A stretch of DNA of 64,000 nucleotides from Fluviicoccus keumensis (GCF_004217445.1 NZ_SHKX01000015.1:124001-188000); one strand, 5' to 3'; shown: positions 28,953 to 37,222, counted from the first letter of the stretch. Made by a program: numbers and translations. Notes: generated by a model not told the origin, from the sequence alone.

Positions 28953-28958
28953 TATAAT
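28953..28958 (+). promoter_or_regulatory. -10 box of the nfuA promoter
   Basis: A perfect TATAAT 30 bases before the nfuA ATG. The matching -35 position (about 28930-28935) lies inside the IscR dyad and is a poor match to consensus. Confidence 0.6.
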
Positions 28959-28987
28959 TGTCAAAACCCTTCCCCGAGAGCCGTGGC

Positions 28988-29593
28988 ATGAGCAATCTGA
29001 ACATCACCATCACTGAAGCTGCCCAAGGATATCTGCGCGAGCTGCTGGCGAAGCAGAACAGCGAAGGCATCTCCGTGCGTATTTTTGTCGAGAACCCCGG
29101 CACCCCCCGCGCCGAGTGCTGCATGGCTTATTGTACGGTCGGGGAAGAGCAGCCGGACGATATCCGCATGGGACTGGACGGTTTCTTTGCCTTTATCGAG
29201 CTGAAGAGCGCGCCATATCTGGAAGATGCGGTCATCGACTATAACAAGGACCGTTTCGGGGGACAGCTGACCTTCAAGGCTCCCAAATCCAAGGTGCCGC
29301 AGATCGGCGAGGGCAGCAGCATTGAGGAACGCATCAACCACGTCCTGTTCAGTGAAATCAATCCCGGCCTGGCGGCGCACAACGGCAATGTCAGCCTGCT
29401 GGAAATCTTCACCGACGACAAGGAAGGCCTGACGGCGGTGCTGAAGTTCGGCGGCGGCTGCCAGGGCTGCTCGGCGGTGGACATGACCCTGAAGCAAGGC
29501 GTAGAGACCACGCTCAAGGCCAGCATTCCCGAGCTGCATCGGGTGATTGACAGCACCGATCATACTGTTACAGAAAACGCCTACTTTCGTTGA
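28988..29593 (+). CDS. nfuA: Fe-S cluster carrier protein NfuA
   Basis: A 201-residue [4Fe-4S] carrier. The N-terminal half is a degenerate A-type (IscA-like) domain that docks apo-targets; the C-terminal Nfu domain carries the cluster ligands Cys158 and Cys161 in GGGCQGCSAVDMTLKQG. NfuA supplies clusters to enzymes such as aconitase and lipoate synthase and is important under iron limitation and oxidative stress. Length fits E. coli NfuA (191). It is divergent from metH and carries an IscR operator over its promoter. A strong terminator follows. Confidence 0.96.
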   Translation: MSNLNITITEAAQGYLRELLAKQNSEGISVRIFVENPGTPRAECCMAYCTVGEEQPDDIRMGLDGFFAFIELKSAPYLEDAVIDYNKDRFGGQLTFKAPKSKVPQIGEGSSIEERINHVLFSEINPGLAAHNGNVSLLEIFTDDKEGLTAVLKFGGGCQGCSAVDMTLKQGVETTLKASIPELHRVIDSTDHTVTENAYFR

Positions 29594-29610
29594 TTCGGAT
29601 TCTGTTTTAC

Positions 29611-29639
29611 ACGGCTGACACCTTGTCAGCCGTTTTTTT
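29611..29639 (+). terminator. Terminator after nfuA
   Basis: ACGGCTGACA-CCT-TGTCAGCCGT followed by TTTTTT. Confidence 0.9.
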
Positions 29640-29731
29640 ATGTCCTGATATATCTGTCATCCCACCTGTGGTCCCGCTTTGCTGTGATAAAGTCGGTTTG
29701 CATCAAGAGTTTCCTCTTGCAGTCGGCCTAC

Positions 29732-31318
29732 ATGACGAAAAATGAAAATGGCAAGGCGCCCCCGCAATTCACGGCATGGTTGTTGTGCTGCCTGTGCTGC
29801 TTTCTCATGGGGTGTACTTCCTTGAACCCCAAGGCGCCCCGTCCCATTTCCGAATCCTTCATGCCGCTGGAAACCAGTCCGTTGCAGGAGTGGTCGGCCT
29901 CGCTGAAGCTGGCGCCCGGCATCTCGGCATTCCACCTGATCACCTCCGGCCGTGATGCGCTGGCGGCGCGTTTGGCGCTGATAGATCAGGCTTCCAGCAG
30001 TATCGACATGCAGTATTACATGCTGCGCGATGACAGCAGCACGCAGCTGATTATCCATCAGTTACTGCAGGCGGCCGATCGCGGCGTCCGGGTGCGGCTG
30101 CTCGTGGATGATATCTTCGGCCTGAAGCGCGATCATGTACTGGCGACGCTCAGCGCCCATCCCAATATCGAGATACGTGTCTTCAATCCGTTCCTGGCGC
30201 GGGGGCAGGGCAACCCGCTGCGCTTCTTCGAATTCCTGCAAAAGTCGTCGCTGAACAAGCGGATGCATAACAAGCTGCTGGTGGTGGACAACTCGGCGCT
30301 GGTAGTTGGCGGCCGCAATCTTGGCAACGAATATTTCGACAGTGAAGCCGAGACCGAGTTCAACGACGTGGATGTGCTGGTGATGGGGCCGGTCGTGTTT
30401 GAGGCCTCCGAGAGTTTCGATGAATACTGGAATCACCAGTTGGCCGTACCGGTACGCGCATTCCTGCGGGATATGCCCACGGAAGAGCATCTGGAATCCA
30501 TGCGTTTCCGGCTGCAGAAGTTGATGAGCCAGTTACGCAGTAATAATTATCAGACCCAGTTCTCGCGCAGCCGTCTGGCGGAAGACATCAGTAATCATCA
30601 GTTGCTTTTCCGTCGGGGTCGGGCGCGAATGCTCTATGACCGTCCTGAAAAGGTCATGAGCGAGGTCAAGGGCTTGTTCAAGGGCGTGCATATCGCAGCG
30701 GAACTATACCCGGCGATCGCCCGCACGAAAAAGGACGTATTGCTGGTTTCAGCGTATTTTGTCCCCGGTCCCCGCCTTCGGGAGTTGCTGGAGGGGTTGG
30801 TTGCTAGCGGTGTACGGGTCCGGGTGTTGACCAATTCGCTGGCCGCCACGGATGTCGCCTATGTCCACGGCGCTTATTCGCGCTGGCGTGGACCGCTGAT
30901 TAACGCCGGGGTTGAAATGTATGAAATGCGGCCGGTTGCGCGCAAGCCGGTGCCTTCCTTCCGATTGATCGGCAGATCCCTCAGCAGCCTGCATGCCAAG
31001 GCCCTGATTCTGGATAGCCGGCAAGTGTTCATCGGTTCGATGAATCTGGACCAGCGCTCGGTGTATTTGAATACCGAAACCGGCATCCTGATTGACAGCC
31101 CGGAACTGGCGGCGGATTTGCGCGCCAGTTTCGAGCGGATGATGTTGCCCGACCTCAGCTATGAAGTCTTTGCGGATAAAAGCGAACCGGGCCGATTGCT
31201 CTGGTGGGGAAGGCCTGACGGCAAGGATGTGATTCTGGCCCGTGATCCGGAAGCCGGTTTCTGGAAGCGTTGGAAAGCGGCCTTTCTGGGGAAAATACTG
31301 CCGGAGCGCATGCTTTAA
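29732..31318 (+). CDS. Phospholipase D-family lipoprotein, cardiolipin synthase C-like
   Basis: A 528-residue PLD-superfamily protein with two HKD motifs: MHNKLLVVDNSALVVGGRN near residue 178 and LHAKALILDSRQVFIGSMN near 419. This arrangement fits the YmdC/ClsC branch, which makes cardiolipin from phosphatidylglycerol and phosphatidylethanolamine in E. coli. The N-terminus has a hydrophobic stretch ending in LMGC (Cys28), a likely lipobox, which points to an envelope-anchored enzyme. The start is uncertain: ATG 29732 fits the signal peptide, but an in-frame GTG at 29684 exists and neither has a strong ribosome site. Confidence 0.85.
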   Translation: MTKNENGKAPPQFTAWLLCCLCCFLMGCTSLNPKAPRPISESFMPLETSPLQEWSASLKLAPGISAFHLITSGRDALAARLALIDQASSSIDMQYYMLRDDSSTQLIIHQLLQAADRGVRVRLLVDDIFGLKRDHVLATLSAHPNIEIRVFNPFLARGQGNPLRFFEFLQKSSLNKRMHNKLLVVDNSALVVGGRNLGNEYFDSEAETEFNDVDVLVMGPVVFEASESFDEYWNHQLAVPVRAFLRDMPTEEHLESMRFRLQKLMSQLRSNNYQTQFSRSRLAEDISNHQLLFRRGRARMLYDRPEKVMSEVKGLFKGVHIAAELYPAIARTKKDVLLVSAYFVPGPRLRELLEGLVASGVRVRVLTNSLAATDVAYVHGAYSRWRGPLINAGVEMYEMRPVARKPVPSFRLIGRSLSSLHAKALILDSRQVFIGSMNLDQRSVYLNTETGILIDSPELAADLRASFERMMLPDLSYEVFADKSEPGRLLWWGRPDGKDVILARDPEAGFWKRWKAAFLGKILPERML

Positions 31319-31328
31319 AACGACGAAA

Positions 31329-31344
31329 GCCCGCATGAGCGGGC
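31329..31344. terminator. Short hairpin between convergent PLD and TauE genes
   Basis: GCCCGC-ATGA-GCGGGC lies between the two stops. Only interrupted T-runs follow on either strand, so it is a weak terminator candidate. Confidence 0.45.
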
Positions 31345-31364
31345 ATTCGCCATCGAAGCGGGAA

Positions 31365-32156
31365 TCAATAAAAGACAAACTTGATGCTAAGCGCCATCAG
31401 GGTAACGCCGAGCAAGGGGCGAATAACCGTTTCCGGCATCCGCGAACTCAGCAGGGTGCCAATGATGATGGCGGGAATGGAGCCGATCAGCAACATCGAC
31501 AACAGATGATAATCCACGTTGCCCATCTTGGCATGCGCCAGGCCGGCCACCAGCGTCAGGAACACGGCATGGGTAACATCAGTACCGATAATCTTGATGG
31601 TTGACAGCGCCGGGTAGAGGCTGAGCAGCACCACCACCCCGAAAGCCCCGGCACCCACCGACGACAGGGTAACCAGGATGCCCAGCATCACGCCCATCAG
31701 TAGCGTCGCCTGCGTATGGTTGTCACTGACCCAGCGCCGGAAGCGGCTTTTCACCGGATTGGCGTCATGGAATTTCTGTAGTTGCTTCTTGAAGATCAGT
31801 GAAAGCGCCGTCAGCATCAGCATCAGGCCCAGAGCGACGGTCATGACGCCTTTATAGTTGTTGGCGTTACCGAAGAGGGTATGAAGCGCCCAGGCGGTAA
31901 GCAGGGAAGCGGGGATCGAGCCCAGGGCCAGCCAGCCGACCACGGACCATTCGATATTCTTCTTGTTGAAGTGCACCAGGGCGCCGCTGGACTTGGTGAT
32001 CGAGGCATAGAGCAAGTCCGTGCCGATGGCGGTATGCAGCGGGATCCCCATCATGGTCAGCAATGGCGTCATCAGCGAGCCGCCGCCGACACCGGTCAGG
32101 CCGACACACATTCCCACCAATGCTCCCGCCATGACAAAGCCGATGTCCGCCGTCAT
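31365..32156 (-). CDS. TauE/SafE family sulfite/organosulfur exporter-like permease
   Basis: A 263-residue polytopic membrane protein with about eight helices of the TauE/SafE family. The first repeat shows GLTGVGGGSLMTPLLTMMGIPLHTAIGTDL; the second shows TLSSVGAGAFGVVVLLSLYP with its GTDVTHA counterpart, giving the internal duplication typical of the family. GGAG precedes the ATG. It is divergent from cysB, the master regulator of sulfur assimilation, which suggests a sulfur-compound substrate and CysB control; both points are inference. Confidence 0.88.
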   Translation of the reverse strand: MTADIGFVMAGALVGMCVGLTGVGGGSLMTPLLTMMGIPLHTAIGTDLLYASITKSSGALVHFNKKNIEWSVVGWLALGSIPASLLTAWALHTLFGNANNYKGVMTVALGLMLMLTALSLIFKKQLQKFHDANPVKSRFRRWVSDNHTQATLLMGVMLGILVTLSSVGAGAFGVVVLLSLYPALSTIKIIGTDVTHAVFLTLVAGLAHAKMGNVDYHLLSMLLIGSIPAIIIGTLLSSRMPETVIRPLLGVTLMALSIKFVFY

Positions 32157-32259
32157 GATGCACTCCGATTCAGTAATGGGCGCAATCTACGGTATCGGGA
32201 GCCTCGTATAAAGAAACAAATAAGTATATATTTATAACCATATGGAATGAGGTTGCGTT
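32157..32259. promoter_or_regulatory. Divergent TauE/cysB control region with AT-rich core
   Basis: A 103-base gap between divergent starts. Bases about 32206-32240 are strikingly AT-rich (for example AAATAAGTATATATTTATAA), unlike the GC-rich surroundings. CysB sites are AT-rich and CysB is known to act on its own promoter, so this is the likely binding region. I cannot mark an exact site. Confidence 0.45.
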
Positions 32260-33234
32260 ATGAAGCTGCAGCAACTGCGTTATATCGTTGAGGTTGCGCG
32301 CAACAACCTGAATGTGTCGGTGGCGGCGCAAAGCCTTTTTACCTCGCAGCCGGGCGTCAGCAAGCAGATCCGATTGCTGGAAGACGAGTTGGGGGTTGAA
32401 ATATTCACCCGCAGCGGCAAGCACTTTACGCAAGTCACTCCGGCCGGCAAAGAAGTGCTGGCGATTGCCCGTGAAATGCTTCGGCAGGCCGACAATATCC
32501 GGCAGATCGGTGAGGAATTCAGTGATCCGCGTCGGGGGCGTCTCTCCATTTCAACCACCCACACCCAGGCCCGTTACCGCCTGCCGCCGGTGGTCGGTGC
32601 TTTCCGTCAGCGGTACCCGGATGTCAGTTTGCATATCCAGCAGGGAAATCCGCAGCAGATTGCGCAGATGGCTTCAGACGGCACCACGGATTTCGCCATT
32701 GCTACCGAGGCGGTGGAGAATTTCAACAACTTGGTGTTGTTACCCTGCTATCAATGGAACCGCACCGTGCTGGTGCCCAAAGCGCATCCGCTGGCGCAGA
32801 TCGGTCGTCTGACGCTTCAGGATGTTGCTGCTTATCCCATTGTCACCTATGTATTCGGATTTACCGGCCGTTCGGTGCTGGATGAGGCATTCCGTCGCGA
32901 GGGCGTGCAGCCAAACGTCGTGTTCACGGCGACGGATGCGGACGTCATCAAGACCTATGTCCGTCTGGGAATGGGCATCGGTATCGTGGCTCATATGGCC
33001 TATGAGCCGGGAATCGATACCGATCTGATCGCACTTGACGCCAGCCATCTCTTTCCTGCCAGCACCACCCGCCTGGCCTTCCGCCGCGGGATCTGGTTGC
33101 GAGGGTTCATGTTTGACTTCATCCAGGAATTCTCGCCGCATCTGACGCGTGAACGCGTGGAAGCGGCGATTGCGGCCGGTGATGCGGAGTCTGTCGAAGC
33201 CATCTTCGCGAACATCGAGCTGCCAGTTTTCTGA
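32260..33234 (+). CDS. cysB: LysR-type regulator CysB
   Basis: A 324-residue LysR-type activator of cysteine biosynthesis and sulfate assimilation genes. The N-terminal winged helix-turn-helix (residues about 1-60, with LNVSVAAQSLFTSQPGVSKQ) is of the CysB/Cbl subtype, and the effector domain has the family blocks STTHTQARYRLPP and TDADVIKTYVRLGMGIGIVA. N-acetylserine is the known inducer, and sulfide or thiosulfate the anti-inducers, in enterics. Full length for CysB (324 in E. coli). GAGG lies upstream of the ATG. Confidence 0.95.
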   Translation: MKLQQLRYIVEVARNNLNVSVAAQSLFTSQPGVSKQIRLLEDELGVEIFTRSGKHFTQVTPAGKEVLAIAREMLRQADNIRQIGEEFSDPRRGRLSISTTHTQARYRLPPVVGAFRQRYPDVSLHIQQGNPQQIAQMASDGTTDFAIATEAVENFNNLVLLPCYQWNRTVLVPKAHPLAQIGRLTLQDVAAYPIVTYVFGFTGRSVLDEAFRREGVQPNVVFTATDADVIKTYVRLGMGIGIVAHMAYEPGIDTDLIALDASHLFPASTTRLAFRRGIWLRGFMFDFIQEFSPHLTRERVEAAIAAGDAESVEAIFANIELPVF

Positions 33235-33254
33235 AGGCTGTCCGGCGGTCGGGA

Positions 33255-33944
33255 TCAGGGCTCCAGTTCAATGGAGCCGGAAACCTGGATGCTGAGACGG
33301 CTTTCGCCGCTGGAGTACTCCGCTGACGGAACATCCGCCGCTATCTCCATCTTGGCGGCCCGCATGGCGTAAACCGGGGGCGGAGAGGGGGGATTGGCCG
33401 AGCCGATGTTCATCTGCACCAACTTGTATGACTTGGCGTTCCACGACTGGCGGATACGGTCAGCCCGTTGCCGGAAGGCCTGTACCGCTTGTTCTGTCAA
33501 TTGGTTTTCCAGTTCCCGGCGCGTTGCCGGGGCGACGCTGAAATTCAGGCCGTTCAGTTGCAGGTTGCTTTGCAGCTGACTGATTAACTCTCCCGCTGAT
33601 TTGAAGTCCTGGCTTTCCAGGCGTACTTCCGCGCGGCCGCGCCAGCTGTCCAGCTTGTTCTTGTCCGTATAGACCGGCCAGGTTTGCTGGTTGCCGGAGG
33701 TCAGCTTGACGGTCTTGAACCCCTGAGCCTGTTTCAATGCGTCGTTGATTTTCTGCGTCAGTTCCCGCGCCAGGGCGGCAGGATTGCGGCTATTGGTTTC
33801 CACGCTCAGGGTCGCGGTCAGCAAGTCATTGGTGGCGACGGTTTCAACATCGGTCTGGAAATCGATGCGGTTGCGTACCGGTTCGTCAGCCAGGACGGCG
33901 GTCGAGCTGGCTGCTAGCAATATCGGGAGAATCAGTCTTTTCAT
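33255..33944 (-). CDS. SIMPL-domain (DUF541) exported protein
   Basis: A 229-residue protein with a signal peptide (MKRLILPILLAASSTAVLA, cut after residue 19) and the SIMPL/DUF541 fold, recognisable by the repeated pattern of helices ending in RRELENQLTEQAVQAFRQRA and the YAMRAAKME block. Homologues include the E. coli periplasmic protein YggE, linked to oxidative stress, but no molecular function is agreed. A very strong ribosome site (AGGAGG, seven bases from the ATG) sets the start. The first 59 bases lie inside the 3' end of the upstream O-antigen-ligase-like gene in another frame. Confidence 0.85.
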   Translation of the reverse strand: MKRLILPILLAASSTAVLADEPVRNRIDFQTDVETVATNDLLTATLSVETNSRNPAALARELTQKINDALKQAQGFKTVKLTSGNQQTWPVYTDKNKLDSWRGRAEVRLESQDFKSAGELISQLQSNLQLNGLNFSVAPATRRELENQLTEQAVQAFRQRADRIRQSWNAKSYKLVQMNIGSANPPSPPPVYAMRAAKMEIAADVPSAEYSSGESRLSIQVSGSIELEP

Positions 33945-35352
33945 GGCGATGCCTCCTGGCGGTGTGTGAATGGTGGGGCTGGTGCTCCAGGCCGTAAGCA
34001 ATACAGGCAAAGGCACACAAGAGGGTCAGCAGGAATGCGTTTGAAAGAACCTGCAAGTTCAGTTCGACCGTAGCGTGGATCATGTGGCTGATCAATCCCA
34101 TGATGACGGCAAATGCGGCCCCGCGCAGCGCGGCTGTCTGACGGTATATGAGGGCGAACAGTGATTTCCACAGGATCAGGACGGTGATCAGGCCAAAGAT
34201 GACGACGCCGGCGGCGCCATATTCGATGGCGGTCTGAAGGTAATCATTGTGGGCATCAATATAGTTCAGGAAAATCTGATTGGTTTTGTATGCATCAAAA
34301 GCGCTGGCGAACGTCCCGCCTCCAGTTCCGCCGGGCATGGCGTCCTTGACCATATCCAGAGCCGCCTGGAATACGTAGACGCGTTCTTCCTGCTCCAGGG
34401 TAGTGTGCTCAAGTCGGGAAGCAAGCTGATCCAGCTTGAACAGGGAGCCCAGGATCAGGAAGTCAATCGCGATCATGCTGGAAAACAGGAAGATCAGGCT
34501 TGAACGCTGACGGTGTTTGCGGAAGACCAGCAAGCCAACCACGGCTGAGATACCCAGGCTGGCGAAGAAGGCGGTATTGCCCATCCGCGACCGGCTCAGA
34601 ATCAGGGCGGCCACCATCAGCGCCAGGAAAATACGTAATCGGGCTTTCTTGCCCAGCATGGTTTGCAGGAACCCTCGAAGGGCTGCCCGCCAGCCCAGAT
34701 ACAGATCCTTGGTCTGGAGAATATTCGTGATGACCAGCCCGACGCCGGTGGCAATCGTGATTTCCAACAGACCGGCAAAGTTATTCCGCGAAATGAACGT
34801 TCCTGTGGCCTCGGAGTTATGAGCGTAGGCCTCATGTACTTTCAGAATGTCAAACGCATTGCCGCCCAAGGAAACCAGCGCGCCGTAACTCGCCTGGATC
34901 ACACCGGTGAGCACCACCAGTTCCATGCACAGTTCGAGTTTTTTCGGGGTGTTGACGATGCCGATGGTCGCGGTCAGGAGCATTGCCAGGGCCAGGCTCT
35001 TCTGCAGTTGTAATACGGAGGCTCCGATATCAACCGTCAGGGGCGACCAGACCGTGTCTCGCAGTGGTGGAAGCGTATGGGTATTGCGAAACAGGCTCAC
35101 CATGTCGGGCGGCATGGGAATCAATTGCAACAGGTTATAGGCAGGGATCAGCCAGAACAGGGCAATGACCCATCGGTTTTTGGCAAGGCTGCGGCTGATA
35201 CCGGGCTTACGGGCCAAGGTCAGCAACCAGCCGAAGAATAAAATCGCCATGCAGGCTTCGAGAAAACCGGCCGGCCAAGGTCTGCTGCTTCCCAAGGGGA
35301 GAGGGGCCCAAAGGATCATGAAGCCCAGCAGGCAGAATAAAGCTTTTTCCAT
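33886..35352 (-). CDS. O-antigen ligase / Wzy_C family membrane protein
   Basis: A 488-residue polytopic membrane protein with about ten to twelve helices. Family marks are ATGTFISRNNFAGLLE around residue 170, the central loop GGTGGGTFASAFDAYK, and NYIDAHNDYLQTAIEYGAAG in the long periplasmic loop. Such proteins are glycosyl-PP-undecaprenol-using transferases (WaaL ligase, Wzy polymerase) or pilin O-oligosaccharyltransferases. No other polysaccharide gene is nearby, so the role is open. The start at 35352 is a guess based on MEKALFCLLG; frames further upstream run into a terminator. It overlaps the SIMPL gene by 59 bases. Confidence 0.75.
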   Translation of the reverse strand: MEKALFCLLGFMILWAPLPLGSSRPWPAGFLEACMAILFFGWLLTLARKPGISRSLAKNRWVIALFWLIPAYNLLQLIPMPPDMVSLFRNTHTLPPLRDTVWSPLTVDIGASVLQLQKSLALAMLLTATIGIVNTPKKLELCMELVVLTGVIQASYGALVSLGGNAFDILKVHEAYAHNSEATGTFISRNNFAGLLEITIATGVGLVITNILQTKDLYLGWRAALRGFLQTMLGKKARLRIFLALMVAALILSRSRMGNTAFFASLGISAVVGLLVFRKHRQRSSLIFLFSSMIAIDFLILGSLFKLDQLASRLEHTTLEQEERVYVFQAALDMVKDAMPGGTGGGTFASAFDAYKTNQIFLNYIDAHNDYLQTAIEYGAAGVVIFGLITVLILWKSLFALIYRQTAALRGAAFAVIMGLISHMIHATVELNLQVLSNAFLLTLLCAFACIAYGLEHQPHHSHTARRHRHEKTDSPDIASSQLDRRPG

Positions 35353-35390
35353 GCGAGCGAAGTCAGAGCAAGTGCGTCGGGCAGATATGA

Positions 35391-35417
35391 AAAAAGGGTC
35401 TGACGACCCTTTTTTCA
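35391..35417 (-). terminator. Terminator between the Gly-rich protein gene and the ligase-like gene
   Basis: On the minus strand AAAAAAGGGTC-GTCA-GACCCTTTTTT is an almost perfect palindrome with flanking A and T runs, right after the Gly-rich gene stop. Confidence 0.85.
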
Positions 35418-35441
35418 AGCAGGAATGACTGCAACAGCAGC

Positions 35442-35861
35442 TTACTTGGGAACGTAGCCGCCACCGCCGCCACCGCCGGTGCCGCCCGAGCCGCCAAAGC
35501 TGCCGGAGTTCAGCAGGCCGCCCGTGTTGCCGCCATTAGAGGTAATGCTGCCATCGCCTTGACCATTACCACCAGTGCCGCCGTTGGAGCCTGTAGCTTG
35601 AAGTTCCTGATTGATTTCATGGTAGGCAGTGACGACTTCCTGCCTCTCGGCACGGGTGGTTGCCAGACGGGTAGCAGCAGCACGGGCCTGTTTGGGTGTA
35701 CAAGCGCCGGATTGAATGGCGCTCTTCATGGCAGACTTGTAAGAGGCTCCGCCATCCTTTGCACTTTTCACGGCAGCCGAGCAAGATTGACCGGAAGCAG
35801 CGTGGGCTCCAGCGAAGGGAAGAAGAGCGATGATTGCAATTCCGAGCAGTTTGCGTTGCAT
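35442..35861 (-). CDS. Small secreted Gly-rich protein, function unknown
   Basis: A 139-residue protein I do not recognise. A Sec signal peptide (MQRKLLGIAIIALLPFAGAHA, cut after residue 21) leads a short helical domain (about 22-92) with two cysteines, Cys27 and Cys54, that could form a disulfide. A low-complexity Gly/Ser/Asn/Thr tail (about 93-139) ends in GGGGGGGYVPK. AAGGAG before the ATG at 35861 is a strong ribosome site, and a strong terminator follows, so it is a real, probably well expressed gene. It lies upstream of the O-antigen-ligase-like gene on the same strand. The tail could be a structural or adhesive segment, or a glycosylation target. Confidence 0.7.
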   Translation of the reverse strand: MQRKLLGIAIIALLPFAGAHAASGQSCSAAVKSAKDGGASYKSAMKSAIQSGACTPKQARAAATRLATTRAERQEVVTAYHEINQELQATGSNGGTGGNGQGDGSITSNGGNTGGLLNSGSFGGSGGTGGGGGGGYVPK

Positions 35862-35949
35862 GGTGTGAACTCCTTGAGAAATCACCTTAAAGGTATCTTC
35901 CAATATTAGGGCAGCGCCGGTAGCGTATGCAATACCCGATTTGTTTCAT

Positions 35950-36318
35950 TTATCTTCCGCGATCAAAGCCGGGGGCGGAAATGAAGCCATTTTCCCAAAT
36001 GGCGGGTTCGAATCCCGTTAACGGCAATCCGTCATCCTCGACGATCAGCGGCCGCTTGATCATGGACAAATTCGCCAGAATCAGCGAAAGCGCGGAGGCT
36101 TCCATCATCTCCGGCGTCAGGCCGAGCTTCCGCCAGGTCGTGCCTTGTCGGTTGATCAGCGCTTGCCAGCCACGTTGTGAAAGCCAGTTGGCCAGCAATG
36201 CTTCATCCAGCCCTTCTTTTTTGAAGTCATGAAACCGGTAGGATATCTGCCGGTCGTCAAACCAGCGCAGACTTTTCTTGACCGTATCGCAATTACGGAT
36301 GCCGTAGATCGTAATCAT
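35950..36318 (-). CDS. ArsC/Spx-like reductase (YffB family)
   Basis: A 122-residue thioredoxin-fold protein of the ArsC family, Spx/MgsR-like YffB branch. It opens ITIYGIRNCDTVKKS, with a single Cys at the ArsC active position and no second Cys of a CxxC. In E. coli and Pseudomonas yffB sits next to dapE/dapD-type genes, and here dapD is its upstream neighbour (43 bases), so the context fits. Arsenate reductase activity is not expected for YffB-type members; weak GSH-dependent thiol reductase activity has been suggested. No strong ribosome site is seen; ATG 36318 is the natural start. Confidence 0.85.
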   Translation of the reverse strand: MITIYGIRNCDTVKKSLRWFDDRQISYRFHDFKKEGLDEALLANWLSQRGWQALINRQGTTWRKLGLTPEMMEASALSLILANLSMIKRPLIVEDDGLPLTGFEPAIWENGFISAPGFDRGR

Positions 36319-36361
36319 GGTGTGCAACCGGACCGGTCAGGAGCCGATCCGGTCTCCGGCC

Positions 36362-37183
36362 TCAGTCGGCGCGCAGCAGTTCGTTCAGGCCGACCTTGCT
36401 GCGGGTCTGGGCGTCCACCTTCTTGACGATGATGGCGGCATAAAGGCTGTACGTGCCGTCCTTGGAGGGCAGGTTGCCCGGCACCACCACCGAACCGGCC
36501 GGGACGCGGCCGTAGTGCACTTCGCCGGTCTCACGGTCGTAAATGCGGGTGGACTGGCCGATGTAGACGCCCATCGAGATGACCGCGCCTTCCTCGACGA
36601 TCACGCCCTCGACGATTTCCGAGCGCGCACCGATGAAGCAGTTGTCTTCAATGATGGTGGGGTTGGCCTGCAGCGGCTCCAGCACGCCGCCGATGCCGAC
36701 GCCGCCGGACAGGTGGACATTCTTGCCGATCTGGGCGCAGGAGCCGACGGTGGCCCAAGTATCAACCATCGAATTTTCATCGACATACGCGCCAATATTC
36801 ACGTAGGACGGCATCAGCACGACATTGCGGGCGATGAAGCTGCCGCGACGGGCGACGGCCGGAGGCACGACGCGAATGCCGGATTCCCGGAACTGGTCGG
36901 CGGTCCAGTCGGCGAACTTGGTCGGGACCTTGTCGTAGAACTGGATGGCGTTGCCGCCGGACTGCGGAACGTTGTCATTCAGGCGGAAGGAAAGCAGCAC
37001 AGCCTTCTTCAGCCACTGGTTCACGACCCACTCCCCGTTGATCTTCTCGGCAACGCGGGCCTTGCCGCTGTCCAGCAGGTTCAGGGCTTCGGCAACGGCA
37101 TTGCGAACGTCCTGCGGGGCATTCGTGGGGCTGAACTGCAGGCGGTCTTCAAAGGCCTGGGTGATCAGGTCGGCGAGTGACAT
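36362..37183 (-). CDS. dapD: Tetrahydrodipicolinate N-succinyltransferase
   Basis: A 273-residue left-handed beta-helix enzyme that succinylates tetrahydrodipicolinate, the committed step of the succinylase route to meso-diaminopimelate and lysine. Hexapeptide repeats run from about 105 to 235 (MPSYVNIGAYVDENSMVDTW, GVGIGGVLEP, ISMGVYIGQSTRIYD). FRLNDNVPQSGG and RVVPPAVARRGSFI are typical DapD blocks. Length equals E. coli DapD (274). GGAG precedes the ATG. The gene is followed by the yffB-like gene and preceded by dapC with a 102-base gap. Confidence 0.97.
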   Translation of the reverse strand: MSLADLITQAFEDRLQFSPTNAPQDVRNAVAEALNLLDSGKARVAEKINGEWVVNQWLKKAVLLSFRLNDNVPQSGGNAIQFYDKVPTKFADWTADQFRESGIRVVPPAVARRGSFIARNVVLMPSYVNIGAYVDENSMVDTWATVGSCAQIGKNVHLSGGVGIGGVLEPLQANPTIIEDNCFIGARSEIVEGVIVEEGAVISMGVYIGQSTRIYDRETGEVHYGRVPAGSVVVPGNLPSKDGTYSLYAAIIVKKVDAQTRSKVGLNELLRAD

Positions 37184-37222
37184 GGAGGTCTCCGTCGGTC
37201 AGGTATTCGTAAAAAGGGAGGC

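Noticed and set aside
28830..28987. A cobalamin or SAM riboswitch upstream of metH
   Set aside because: The region is too short once the promoter and the IscR site are placed, and no B12-box-like sequence is seen in it.
33255..36327. A genomic island or mobile element carrying the ligase-like and Gly-rich genes
   Set aside because: No integrase, transposase, tRNA flank, direct repeats or clear base-composition shift could be seen; only the gene mix looks accessory.
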